This document shows positions 35,801-45,500 of a DNA stretch of 64,000 nucleotides, piece by piece. Numbering within the stretch: position 1 is the stretch's first letter; each line of letters begins with the position of its first letter. The notes beneath the pieces are model-generated. The model saw only the letters and a program-made list of their open reading frames with translations. It searched no databases and was not told the DNA's origin. Source of the stretch: Artocarpus heterophyllus (lineage: Eukaryota > Streptophyta > Magnoliopsida > Rosales > Moraceae); contig CM046350.1 in the NCBI GenBank assembly GCA_025403435.1, positions 25,235,661-25,299,660 of the forward strand. Reading direction: 5' to 3'. The position numbers and the translations under genes were made by a program.

Positions 35801-36759
35801 TCTTCACGAAGTAGACTTCTCATTTCTTTGAATCCCTGCAGAGAAACACAAACATGATTAGTTGCACCGGAATCTATGACCCAAATGTCACTGGATTCCT
35901 CAACCAAACAAGTTTCTAAATATAGAAGATCACACCTACCTCCCTTGGAAAGGAAGTCCTTGAAATGCTTCTTTATATGCCCGACCTTACCACAAAAGAA
36001 GCACTTAAGCTTCTTTGGGTTCTTCTTCTTCTTCTTCTTGCTCTTGGTAGCAATAGGAATAGAAGACTTCCCACTTTTGGCCTGTTGCTCCTTTCCATTC
36101 CCAGAGTTAGGATTGGAACCAGAAGCAGCTACCATATTGGCCTCTCCACCAGCAGGAGACTCCCTGATCAGCAGTTCAAACTCTTATAACTGTTTCATCA
36201 ATTCTGTCAAGGTCATATCCCGTCTATTGCTTAGATTAAAAGTAGCTCTAAACGAAATAAATTCCTTAGACAGAGTCTCAAAGACCATAGTCATCTGAGT
36301 TTCAGCATCAATGTCGGCTCCATTGGTTTGAGCCTCAGCGAGGTAACCCATGACCAACATCATGTGCTCCTTTACAGATGTCCCCGGTCTCTGTCTACAG
36401 TTTAAGAGTTTCCGAAGCGCCCCTTGCCGCTTTGTTATGGCCTGGCCTCCAAACATGTCCTCAAGATTATCCAAGATCTGCTTCGCAGTCTCATAATCCT
36501 GATGTTGAGCCTGCAGCACGTTATTCATGCTAGCCATAACATAGCAGCGGGCCTAATCATTAGCATCTTTCCAGCGGTCGTACGCTTGGAATTGCTCATT
36601 ACTTGAGTCTCCCGTAGGCTCGGGAGGACAAGGAGTTTTCAGAACATATTTCAGTTTCTCAAAGGAAAGGACGATGTCCAGGTTCCGTTTCCAATCATTA
36701 TAGTTCTCACCGGTTAATTGGTTTTTGTCAAGTATCGATGATAAAGCGTTTTTAGACAT
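32806..36759 (-). pseudogene. Copia gag-pol polyprotein, one frame with three in-frame stops
   Basis: All segments share one frame from ATG 36759 to the stop at 32806 (1318 codons). Stops lie at 36553-36555, 36184-36186 and 34492-34494. Order: gag (DUF4219/UBN2 type), zinc knuckle at about 36000 with the last Cys replaced by Phe ([14 protein letters not shown]), protease [13 protein letters not shown]-pre-integrase LWHLRLGH, integrase core with D, D and E present ([26 protein letters not shown]), RT with [11 protein letters not shown], RNase H ([15 protein letters not shown]). Apart from the three nonsense codons and the damaged knuckle the catalytic residues are intact, so loss of function is recent. 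Confidence 0.93.
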
Positions 36760-36910
36760 TTTCAATCTACAATAAAGAATCATATACCAAACATAAGCAA
36801 ACATATATAATAATTTAGTAAGATAACACAATCATGTAAAATCATACAAATGTGTTTATGTGTCAAAACCTTGAAAATATCACAACCTTACAACGATAAT
36901 TCCCAACTCA

Positions 36911-37238
36911 GAATTCAACAAGCTCCTAGGGGAGTCATGCCAAATTCAATCAGGAACACGGATCCCCTCCTGATTAATATATGCCATCCAGGACCCGTAT
37001 GATCCAGCATATACTAATAATCGTTTCTTTGGCCATTAATTTTATTAACAGAGCTCCTAGGGGAGGTTAATAATAAAATTAACGTGAGTGTATAACCACC
37101 GTTTTAATATTTTATCCATGATTTATAATCACCACCTAGGGGTGTGCAACCATAAATCATACTAAAATACCTTATCCTTTCAGAGATCCAATCTGGTACA
37201 TGATAGAAATCCCTTCCTAGGGGTTGGGACCATCATGT
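36911..37238 (-). other. Series of four hairpins with a common CCUA apex in the copia leader
   Basis: Each contains CCTAGGGG on the plus strand: 36923-36934, 37054-37065, 37133-37144, 37211-37228. Apical stems on the RNA (minus) strand are CUCC/GGAG twice and CACC/GGUG once, with loop CCUA; the fourth has CC/GG closing and mismatched UU. Outer stems flank them: 37036-37049 with 37066-37082, 37118-37126 with 37152-37160 (9 bp perfect), 37198-37204 with 37232-37238 (7 bp perfect). They lie 160-480 nt before the gag start codon. Confidence 0.75.
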
Positions 37239-38550
37239 TCTTCCTATGGACCAACGATGGAGGCCTTAGGTTCTCTCTTCGAAAACCTTCTCCCACTCAA
37301 TCTTTTGAAGTCAAGGTTTTATTTTAAAATTATGCATGAACAAATTTAATATGAGCGGCACTCCCTATTCTATATGACATGTTATCAATATACATGGTAA
37401 ATCATATTATAATGCAGACAAGCAAAACAATCAAGCAAAGCTACAAGCATAATAATAATAATAACCGTAATATTATGGTTCCACCCTAGAGAATAGAAAA
37501 ACTAAGATTACAAGAGAATAATCGAGACATTTATCGATTCTTCATCCTTGAATCCTCAAGCTGTATCCTTCTTCATGTAATATCCATCTTCAAGTCCTCA
37601 ATCCCGTATGAATCGAACACTTCATATTTCCGGTCATATCTAAATTTAATGTTTCTCAGAATCGTTGTTCGCATAAAATCCACTAACGCAAGTGCACGTT
37701 ATCGATCAAGTAATACAATAGTGAGTAAGAGTATCGTCTCACAGGGACTGTTGTATAATAATCTAACTAAGTACTAAAATTGGATTAACTCTAAGGTTTA
37801 TCTAGTTGATCATATGAGGTTGTGATTAAATAATTTACTGAACTAGAGTACTAAATTAAAAATAAAAATTGCAATCAATCTCAAAAGATACTTCAATAAG
37901 ACAAGGCGTTAAGGCATTTGATTTCACCATAATCACTAGATATGAATTTCATAAAATTACGCAACCCAATCAATAATACACATGTGATGACGGAAATTCC
38001 TAAATTATTTACTATCCTATCTCTAGGTATAGCAAACCTACTCAGTTTATTAACTCACTATATCTCTATGTGAATTTAAATAAATCAGAATGCATTAGGA
38101 TTCATGAACTTTCCAAATGAAGCCACACAAATAATATGGTATATCTCTATCCATATTTAATTCATGGTTATATGTTAGATGAAGCATTTGCATAATTCTC
38201 CCTTCTCAGTTTTGAACATGCACATCAGATCATTTAAATGGTAGCTAATCATTTAAAAGCATTAAACATAATAACACATAACTCACATGAATAAAATCAA
38301 TTATGGTGCATAAATATGAAATTCACATTGTCATGATTAGGTTACATCATAGCCCTAACTAAGAAAATTAGAACATAATTGAAAAAGAAATAAAATCTGA
38401 AAATTTAATTGAATCAAACATCAAGAGTTAAGAGAGCAAGAAATCCTGTCACCAATTCTTTACTTCTTACTCCGGAATGCTTGACGGCTCCTAAGAAAAA
38501 TAAACAACGCTCTCCAAAATTAACTGATAACCTAGCTACCCAAAACTATT

Positions 38551-38560
38551 CTATTTATAC
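38551..38560 (-). promoter_or_regulatory. Athila LTR TATA box
   Basis: Minus strand GTATAAATAG; repeated in the 5' LTR at 48874-48883. It is the only good TATA box near the palindrome array. Confidence 0.65.
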
Positions 38561-38621
38561 TACTCTTAAAATAACAAATCCCCTATTTTTGCGTCCAAAA
38601 ATCGTGGTTCAGTATCACTCT

Positions 38622-38789
38622 GGCGCCGCGGCCCTTCTTTTCCAGCGCTGCGGCGCTGCTCCCCTGTTTTTCTCTTCTTTTCCGCCGTAGCGCCGCGGCG
38701 CTCCTTCCCCAGCGCCGCGGCGCTGAGTTTCTGCCATTCTTGCACTTTCAACGGGCGCCGCGGCGCTGCTATTTGGGCGCCGCGGCGCT
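38622..38789 (-). repeat. Paired-palindrome array in Athila U3 (3 pairs)
   Basis: 14-bp motifs of the form RGCGCYGCGGCGCT start at 38622/38644, 38689/38711 and 38754/38776. The step inside each pair is exactly 22 bp although spacer sequences differ. Pairs 2 and 3 are followed, six bases on, by CTGCC; pair 1 has CTGTT there. The identical array in the 5' LTR is at 48945-49112. Confidence 0.95.
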
Positions 38790-38988
38790 TCAACTCTGCC
38801 AGCAAAGTTGGTCCCGGATTTTCTTGTGCTCTTGCTCCCTTTTGTTTTGTTTTCTTTCTTTCTTCACCCTACATCAATAAAATCATGCTTTTATGAAAAA
38901 GTTGGATGTTTTATGTAATTTTTCTCAAAAACATAGTAATATTCGTTAATTAAAAGTGGCCAAATAACTCTATAAACTAGAGTTATCA

Positions 38989-39002
38989 AAACCCCCCAAA
39001 CT
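38989..39002 (-). other. Athila polypurine tract
   Basis: Minus strand AGTTTGGGGGGTTT adjoins the 3' LTR; primes plus-strand DNA synthesis in this class. Confidence 0.85.
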
Positions 39003-39681
39003 AACTTTTGCTAGTCCTCGAGCAAAATCAAGAAGTAACACAAACATGGACCAACAAATCCTTCAAGATGTCCTCCAAAATTTTTCCATCTTACAATTCA
39101 CAGAAAAGAACAAATTCCATTCAAACAGTGAGATCGATTTGCTGGTTAAGACTAATTCTAATTTCATGACCCGTGTGTGTGTGTTATCCATTCTTTTCAA
39201 ATTGTATGCAGTTCAGTAACATCCACATTACTCTGAGAAGCTTTGATGAGTTGTGCACAGAAACATGTTTCATAGGTTCACCTTTCATTTCTTTCTCCAC
39301 TAATGTAGGCTAGTCATCCAACTAAAAATCATTAGGGCTTTATTAAGCTTGTAACGTTAGGCTGGGCTAGAGGTAAGATAAAAGTAAATTTTAGGCTCAA
39401 TTCACCCCTCGCATGTTGATTTCTAGACTCCAACTAGAATCCGTCTTGGTTGTATACCCTTAAACCACTTCAACTGTACAATCAACATTTACCTTCTCTT
39501 CAAGCCATCCAACTTCTAACCAATTTAGACCCTATCCCCAAACTCACTCCATCGCCCTCAATTGCACTCAATTATGTACTTTCATTTTCTTAGTCACTGA
39601 CTGTTGTTGTTTCATCCTTTTTCTTTTTTTTTTTTTTTTTTTTTTTTTCTTTCAACACTTTTGTGTTGTTGTTGTTTTTCT

Positions 39682-39721
<40 letters not shown>

Positions 39722-40564
39722 AATTCAATCATATGAAAACTAATAAGATCTTAAATAGCAAAATTAATACCACATGAGACTCAAAAACTTCTATGCTTCA
39801 AGAAACAACTCAACAATTCCCTTGCTCCATTCTACCTCCCAAAATACGCTTACCTTCTTCAGAAATCAACATGTTTACGGGATGTGGGACAAGGTAAAAA
39901 TGATTGGCTGGTTTAACAAATGTGGGTGACAAAGAAAGAACGGTTAATGCATCAAGGCTCAACAAGGTGACTAGGGATATTTAACCAAGGTTGGCTTGAA
40001 CGGCTCAAACGATCCAAAAATGGCCTAAATCATGTTTTCAGTCAGATGTAGCCTAGGATTTCGCCTCGAGAGAAAATCAGATGAATTCTAAAACATGGGT
40101 GAACATTAATGGACATACACACAATTCAAAAATTCAGGATTTTTGTGCTCGAGAAATAGATCATAAATTCAGAATTAGAATTAAACAACAAATCCATCAC
40201 AAGTTTAGACAAAATTCATACCTCCTACAAATTTTAAGACATCCAAATAAAGGATTCAATCATATCCAGATTCATCAATGCAGGAATGTATCACTTCAAG
40301 TTTCAAAAAGGGAGAACACAAGTTTTAACAAACAAAAATTTTTGTTTCCCCCCCCAAACTAAATAGAGCATTGTCCTCAATGTATAAATAAAGAAGAAAA
40401 GGTAAGGAAACCCCCTGAGTAATAAATGAGGCCAATTGGACTTGTGCAGCCATGGGAACTCCGAGAAGTGATCTGGACAACAAGGAAAACAAACAAAACA
40501 AAAACCTTAAGAAATTGAGAATGAAAAGAAAACCGAAATAATGAAATAAAAATGGCAAGTGAAA
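39003..40564 (-). other. Athila 3' non-coding region
   Basis: Between the second ORF and the polypurine tract. It holds long T runs on the plus strand (39617-39648, 39687-39718), meaning poly(A) runs in the element RNA, and blocks shared with the old element (39290-39385, 39945-40075). No credible ORF. Confidence 0.7.
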
Positions 40565-41609
40565 TTAAGGCTCAGAGTGATCAGGAAAATGCGGTGGAGG
40601 TGGAAGTTGAGATTCATCCATGCCCAAGTGTCGAGCAATTGCCCGCGTCATGGCAATATTATATTCTAGGCCTAATTCCAAACGACGCAAGCGATCACTG
40701 ATTGGTAACTCAGGGGCAGGGACAGCAGGCGGTTGAGCTATGGGAGTGACTTGTTCGGGCTGAGGGGGTTGGCTCGAGGCGGAGGCACCAGTGTCTTGCC
40801 GAATCGGAGGGCGTACTTCTTGGTCTCTGAAGCTTCCCACGACCTTTCTGTTAATGATTTTCATGGGTTGCAATAATTCTTCCTCTTGGTCGAATGGGAC
40901 TCCGGCGTCGAGGCATAAGCGTGTGATGAGGGAAGAGTGACCCAAACCACCAGTCGTGGAACCCATAGCAGTTCTCAGAATACTGTCTTGGATTACGTTT
41001 CCCACATCAATCGTTTTACCTGTAACAATAGCAAATAACAAGGCAGCTCTGTCCTTGGTAACATCAGAAAAGTGCATTACAGGCATTAATTTCGATGCAA
41101 TAAAATACAACCACGCTTTGTACTCCCTGTTTAACGCGGAGGAGGGAAACGACACCGCTTCACCTCCCCGTGTTAATTTCCATGTGGTGCCTGCAGTAGC
41201 TATGGTGCCAAGAACCTCCTCAAAATCTAAATGTTCATTGAGGTATTCATAATAATCATCATTATCAATATTTCGAAGCCCATAATACCTGTTAATGGTT
41301 GTTTTATCAAAACGAACCATCTTACCGCGTACACTTACCTGGAGGTTAGTGTGCTCTAGAACATTAGCATAAAATTCCCGGACAAGTGGAACTACAGCCG
41401 CCTCGGGTTGCTCGAGAAATTTGCTCCATCCTCTTTGCATGACTATATTAAAAAAAACGGTAGAGAAACCATCGCTAAAGTCTAAACCCCGCTCCGGTAC
41501 TACAGTTTTCTTAACAATAGCATTATTATGTCTTTTTCTCGCGGCCTCACTCACAAACCGAGTATATGGGGTGGATGATGAAGCTACAGTTCGTGTGCGC
41601 TTAGAAGCC

Positions 41610-41611
<2 letters not shown>
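40565..41611 (-). CDS. Athila second ORF (env-position, plant transposon-protein domain)
   Basis: 348 aa from ATG 41611 (MASKRTRT). An in-frame ATG 16 codons upstream would be translated through the poly(A)/AT microsatellite and is less likely. The body has GWSKFLEQPEAAVVPLVREFYAN, RGKMVRFDKTTINRYYGL and a later LITRLCLDAGVP region. This is the pattern of the domain known as putative plant transposon protein, found in retroelement-derived and host proteins of unknown function. I see no signal peptide or transmembrane helix, so it does not look like a classical envelope protein despite its position after pol. The C-terminus is proline-rich. It is intact, in the same orientation as gag-pol and separated from it by 980 bp that hold a palindrome array and a CT-rich leader-like stretch. 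Confidence 0.8.
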
Positions 41612-41642
<31 letters not shown>

Positions 41643-42083
41643 TTTTTTTTGTATGGCACGCACGTTAAAGAGTAGAACCTAATACCGTCAAAATTTCACT
41701 TACCAAAAACCACCTATATCAAAATCTAACTAGAATCATGAAAGAAAACCTAACAAGTGCAAATTAAAGAATATAAATAAAAATAATCACACAAATATGA
41801 AATAATAAACAAAATAAAAATAACAAAAAATTAAATAAAAAAAATCAAAGATATGACAAGGAGGCAACTTACTTGAAGAGAAAGACGAACTGAAAGGAGA
41901 TGGCAGCACAACGTTGGAGGATGAGGATGGCAAAATTTTCTAGAGAGAAGGAGGAGAAGAAGAAGTGGGAGAGAAGAGTTTTGTTGTAGAGAGAGAAAGT
42001 AAATGGTGGGAATGAGGGAAAGAAAGAGGGATTGTTCGGTTTAAAGCCACTTTTTTTTTTTTTTTTTTCGGAATCACGCACAC
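41612..42083 (-). promoter_or_regulatory. Candidate internal promoter and leader for the second ORF
   Basis: Minus strand downstream of the palindrome array: a TTTAAA (about 42047-42042), then a CT-rich stretch with CTCTCTCTAC (about 42000-41985) like a plant transcription start, then AAGTAAGT (about 41877-41870) like a splice donor, then AT-rich intron-like sequence up to the ORF. An AT microsatellite and a T run (41611-41650) directly precede the ATG. All of this is inference from composition. Confidence 0.4.
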
Positions 42084-42339
42084 AGCGCCGCGGCGCTTGA
42101 ATTCCAGCGCTGCGGCGCTGTCATTCTGCCTTTTTTTTTTTTCGGAATTACGCACACAGCGCCGCGGCTCTTGAATGCCAGCGCTGCGGCGCTGTCATTC
42201 TGCCTCTTTTTTTTTTTTTTTTTTTTTTTTATGGCGCCGCGGCGCTGATGTTATAGCGCCGCGGCGCTTTCCTTCTGCCAACGATATTTTCATTCTCCAA
42301 AACAGCGCCGCGGCGCTCTCAATTGAGGGCTGCGGCGCT
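42084..42339 (-). repeat. Paired-palindrome array upstream of Athila second ORF (4 pairs)
   Basis: 14-bp motif starts 42084/42106, 42158/42180, 42233/42255 and 42304/42326: again 22 bp inside each pair. Each pair ends six bases later in CTGCC. Distances between pairs are 74, 75 and 71 bp. The first two units are near-duplicates (shared flanks, TCGGAAT and CACACAGCG); the others differ in spacer. Confidence 0.95.
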
Positions 42340-42593
42340 TGGACTCTGCCAAAAAAAAACAGTTCACCAGCGATTTTTGTTTTGATGCTCCCTTATTGAC
42401 TTCGACTCCTGCAAAACAAAATGATAATGTTAAACAAAAATAACCTAAATTATTTATTTTTTATTATTATTTTTTTTTTATTTTATTTTTTTTTTTTTTT
42501 TTTTTTTTTTTTTGAACATGATAAATAAGAAAATGCTTGGGTTGCCTCCCAAGAAGCGCTTGCTTTATTGTCTTCAGCCAGACTGTCTCAATG
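42340..42593. other. T-rich linker between pol and the palindrome array
   Basis: Long T runs at 42464-42513 on the plus strand. The word GGGTTGCCTCCCAAGAAGCG just outside the pol end is shared with the old element near 27812. Confidence 0.6.
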
Positions 42594-45500
42594 TCACTTG
42601 GTAGGAGCTTGTAATTCGATGGTGATTTTATTCCTGTTAACTCCACCTCCAAAGTAAGGCTTCAAGCGCTGACCATTGACCTTAAATTTGCCTTTGGTAT
42701 CATGTGCCACCTCTATTGCTCCAGATGGAAAGACTTGTGTTACTGTAAATGGTCCTGACCACCTAGATTTCAGCTTACCTGGAAACAATTTAAGACGAGT
42801 GTTATAGAGCAAGACCTGTTGACCAACTGCAAATTCTTTCCTGAGAATGTGCTTATCATGCCATCTTTTCGTTTTCTCCTTGTAAAGCTTTGCATTCTCA
42901 TAAGCATCAAGCCGAAATTCATCCAGCTCATTTAGTTGCAGCAACCTAGCCTCACCTGTCAACTGCGCATCAAAATTCAAACGTTTAGTTGCCCAATAAG
43001 CCCTATGTTCTAGTTCCACTGGCAGGTGACATGCTTTTCCAAAAACTAGCCTGAAAGGGGACATCCCGATGGGAGTTTTGAATGCAGTCCTATATGCCCA
43101 AAGAGCATCATCTAACTTAATAGACCAATCCTTCCTAGAGGCATTTACTGTCTTCTCCAAAATCCTCTTGATTTCCCTATTTGAAATTTCCACTTGACCA
43201 CTAGTCTGAGGATGATATGCTAGTGCCACCTTATGTGTAACCCCATATTTTCCCAAGAGTGCCTCAAATTGCTTACTACTGAAATGCGACCCTTGATCAC
43301 TTATGATTGCCCTAGGGGTGCCAAATCGGGAAAAAATGTTCCTTTTCAGAAATTTGACCACGACCTTAGTGTCATTTGTTGGTACAGCAGCTGCTTCTAC
43401 CCACTTAGATACGTACTCAACGGCTACTAAAATGTATTCATTACCAAATGAAGGTGGAAATGGTCCCATGAAATCAATACCCCAAACATCAAATAGTTCA
43501 CACACAAGAATGTTGTTTAAAGGCATCTCATTTTTCCTAGAAATATTTCCCATTCTTTGACATCGATCACATGAGGCTACATAGAAATGTGCATCTTTAA
43601 AAAGTGTGGGCCAATAGAAACCTGATTGTAATACTTTAGCAGCAGTTTTAGAACCACTAAAATGACCACCAGCCTCCCCATCATGACAAAGTTGTAAAAT
43701 GCTTACCATTTCGTCCTCAGAAACACATCTTCTTATCACCTGATCTGCGCAAATTTTAAACAAGAAAGGGTCTTCCCAAAAATAGTGTTTAACATCAGAA
43801 AAGAATTTTTTCTTTTGTTGATATGACAAATTAGGGGGTAGAACATTACTTGCTAAAAAATTTACCAAATCAGCATACCAGGGGACTCGTGGGGATTTGA
43901 TAGAGAATACCTGTTCATCAGGGAATTCCTCCAGAATTGGGCTGCCCACTTCATCATGATTGGGAATTCTGGATAAGTGATCTGCAACTAGGTTCTCCGT
44001 TCCCTTTTTATCCTTGATCTCCAAATCAAACTCTTGAAGCAACAATATCCACCTGATTAACCTGGGCTTGGATTCCTTCTTTTCAAGTAAGTATTTCAGA
44101 GCAGAATGATCAGAGTAAACAACTACTTTTGAACCAATCAAATACGAACGAAATTTATCAAAAGCAAAAACTACCGCCAGAAGTTCCTTTTCTGTAGTTG
44201 TGTAATTCAGTTGTGCTCCCGACAAGGTTCGACTAGCGTAATATATAGTTTGAAAAATTTTGTTCTTTCGTTGGCCCAGCACTGCTCCAACTGCTGAATC
44301 ACTTGCATCACACATGAGCTCAAAAGGTAAATCCCAATCAGGCGCTGCCATGATAGGTGCTGACACAAGCTTTTCTTTCAAAGTGTTAAAGGCCTGCAAG
44401 CATTCATCAGAAAACACAAACGGGGCATCTTTAACCAACAAGTTAGACAAAGGTCTAGCAATTTTTGAAAAATCTTTTATAAATCGCCTATAAAATCCAG
44501 CATGCCCCAAGAATCCGCGAACGAGTTTGACAGATGTGGGTGGAGGCAATTTTGCAATAACCTCCACTTTGGCTCTATCAACTTCTATACCGTCTTTGGA
44601 GATTTTGTGTCCAAGCACAATCCCTTCCTGCACCATAAAATGACATTTTTCCCAATTCAAAACAAGGTTAGTTTCCTCACATCTTTGTAACACCAATGCC
44701 AAATTATGTAAGCATAAATCGAATGATGTGCCAAAAACAGAAAAATCATCCATGAAAATTTCAATGAATTTCTCAACCATATCAGAAAAAATGGCCATCA
44801 TACAACGCTGAAAAGTTGCCGGTGCATTACAAAGACCAAATGGCATCCTTCTATATGCAAAAGTGCCATAGGGACAAGTGAACGTGGTCTTTTCTTGATC
44901 CTCAGGTGCAATAGGGATTTGATTATACCCTGAATATCCATCTAGAAAACAATAGAATTGATGTCCTGCAAGTCTTTCCAACATTTGATCAATAAATGGT
45001 AAAGGAAAATGATCTTTTCTAGTGGCGTCATTTAATTTCCTATAATCCATACAAACACGCCACCCAGTAACTGTTCTAGTTGGAATTAACTCATTATTGT
45101 CATTCTTTTGAACAGTCATACCTCCTTTCTTCGGCACAACTTGCACAGGACTTACCCATGAACTATCAGATATAGGATAAATGATCCCGGCATCTAATAG
45201 TTTGATAACCTCAGCTTTCACCACTTCTTGCATTTTTGGATTCAGACGCCTTTGGGGTTGAATGGTGGGCTTGTATTTCTCCTCCATAAGAATTTTGTGC
45301 ATGCAAATGGAGGGGCTTATTCCCTTGATGTCTGCAATCTTCCATCCAATTGCGGCTTTGTGCTCTCTTAACACCCTAAGCAGTTTTTCCTCCATAAGAT
45401 CTGTCAAAGAAGAAGAAATAATTACAGGTAGTGAGGAATTGCCATCTAAATATGCATATTTTAAATGAGAAGGTAAGGGTTTAAGTTCAAGAATAGGAGG

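Larger units (their letters stand above)
37666..38988 (-). repeat. Athila 3' LTR
   Basis: TG at 37666, CA at 38988. Minus-strand TATA box GTATAAATAG at 38560-38551. Three pairs of GC-rich palindromes lie 60-240 bp upstream of it (38622-38789). Confidence 0.97.

Noticed and set aside
38409..38805. Short ORFs of 93 and 79 aa in the Athila LTR (and identical ones at 48732-49128)
   Set aside because: They run through U3/R with the GCGCC palindromes in both directions; arginine/alanine-rich readings are by-products of the repeats.
40565..41659. Start of the Athila second ORF at the upstream ATG (41659)
   Set aside because: It would encode a Lys run and IYIY from the T run and AT microsatellite, which are length-unstable; ATG 41611 follows directly.
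38622..42339. CRISPR-like interpretation of the spaced GC palindromes
   Set aside because: Eukaryotic retrotransposon context, paired rather than evenly spaced, spacers of only 8 bp, no associated genes.
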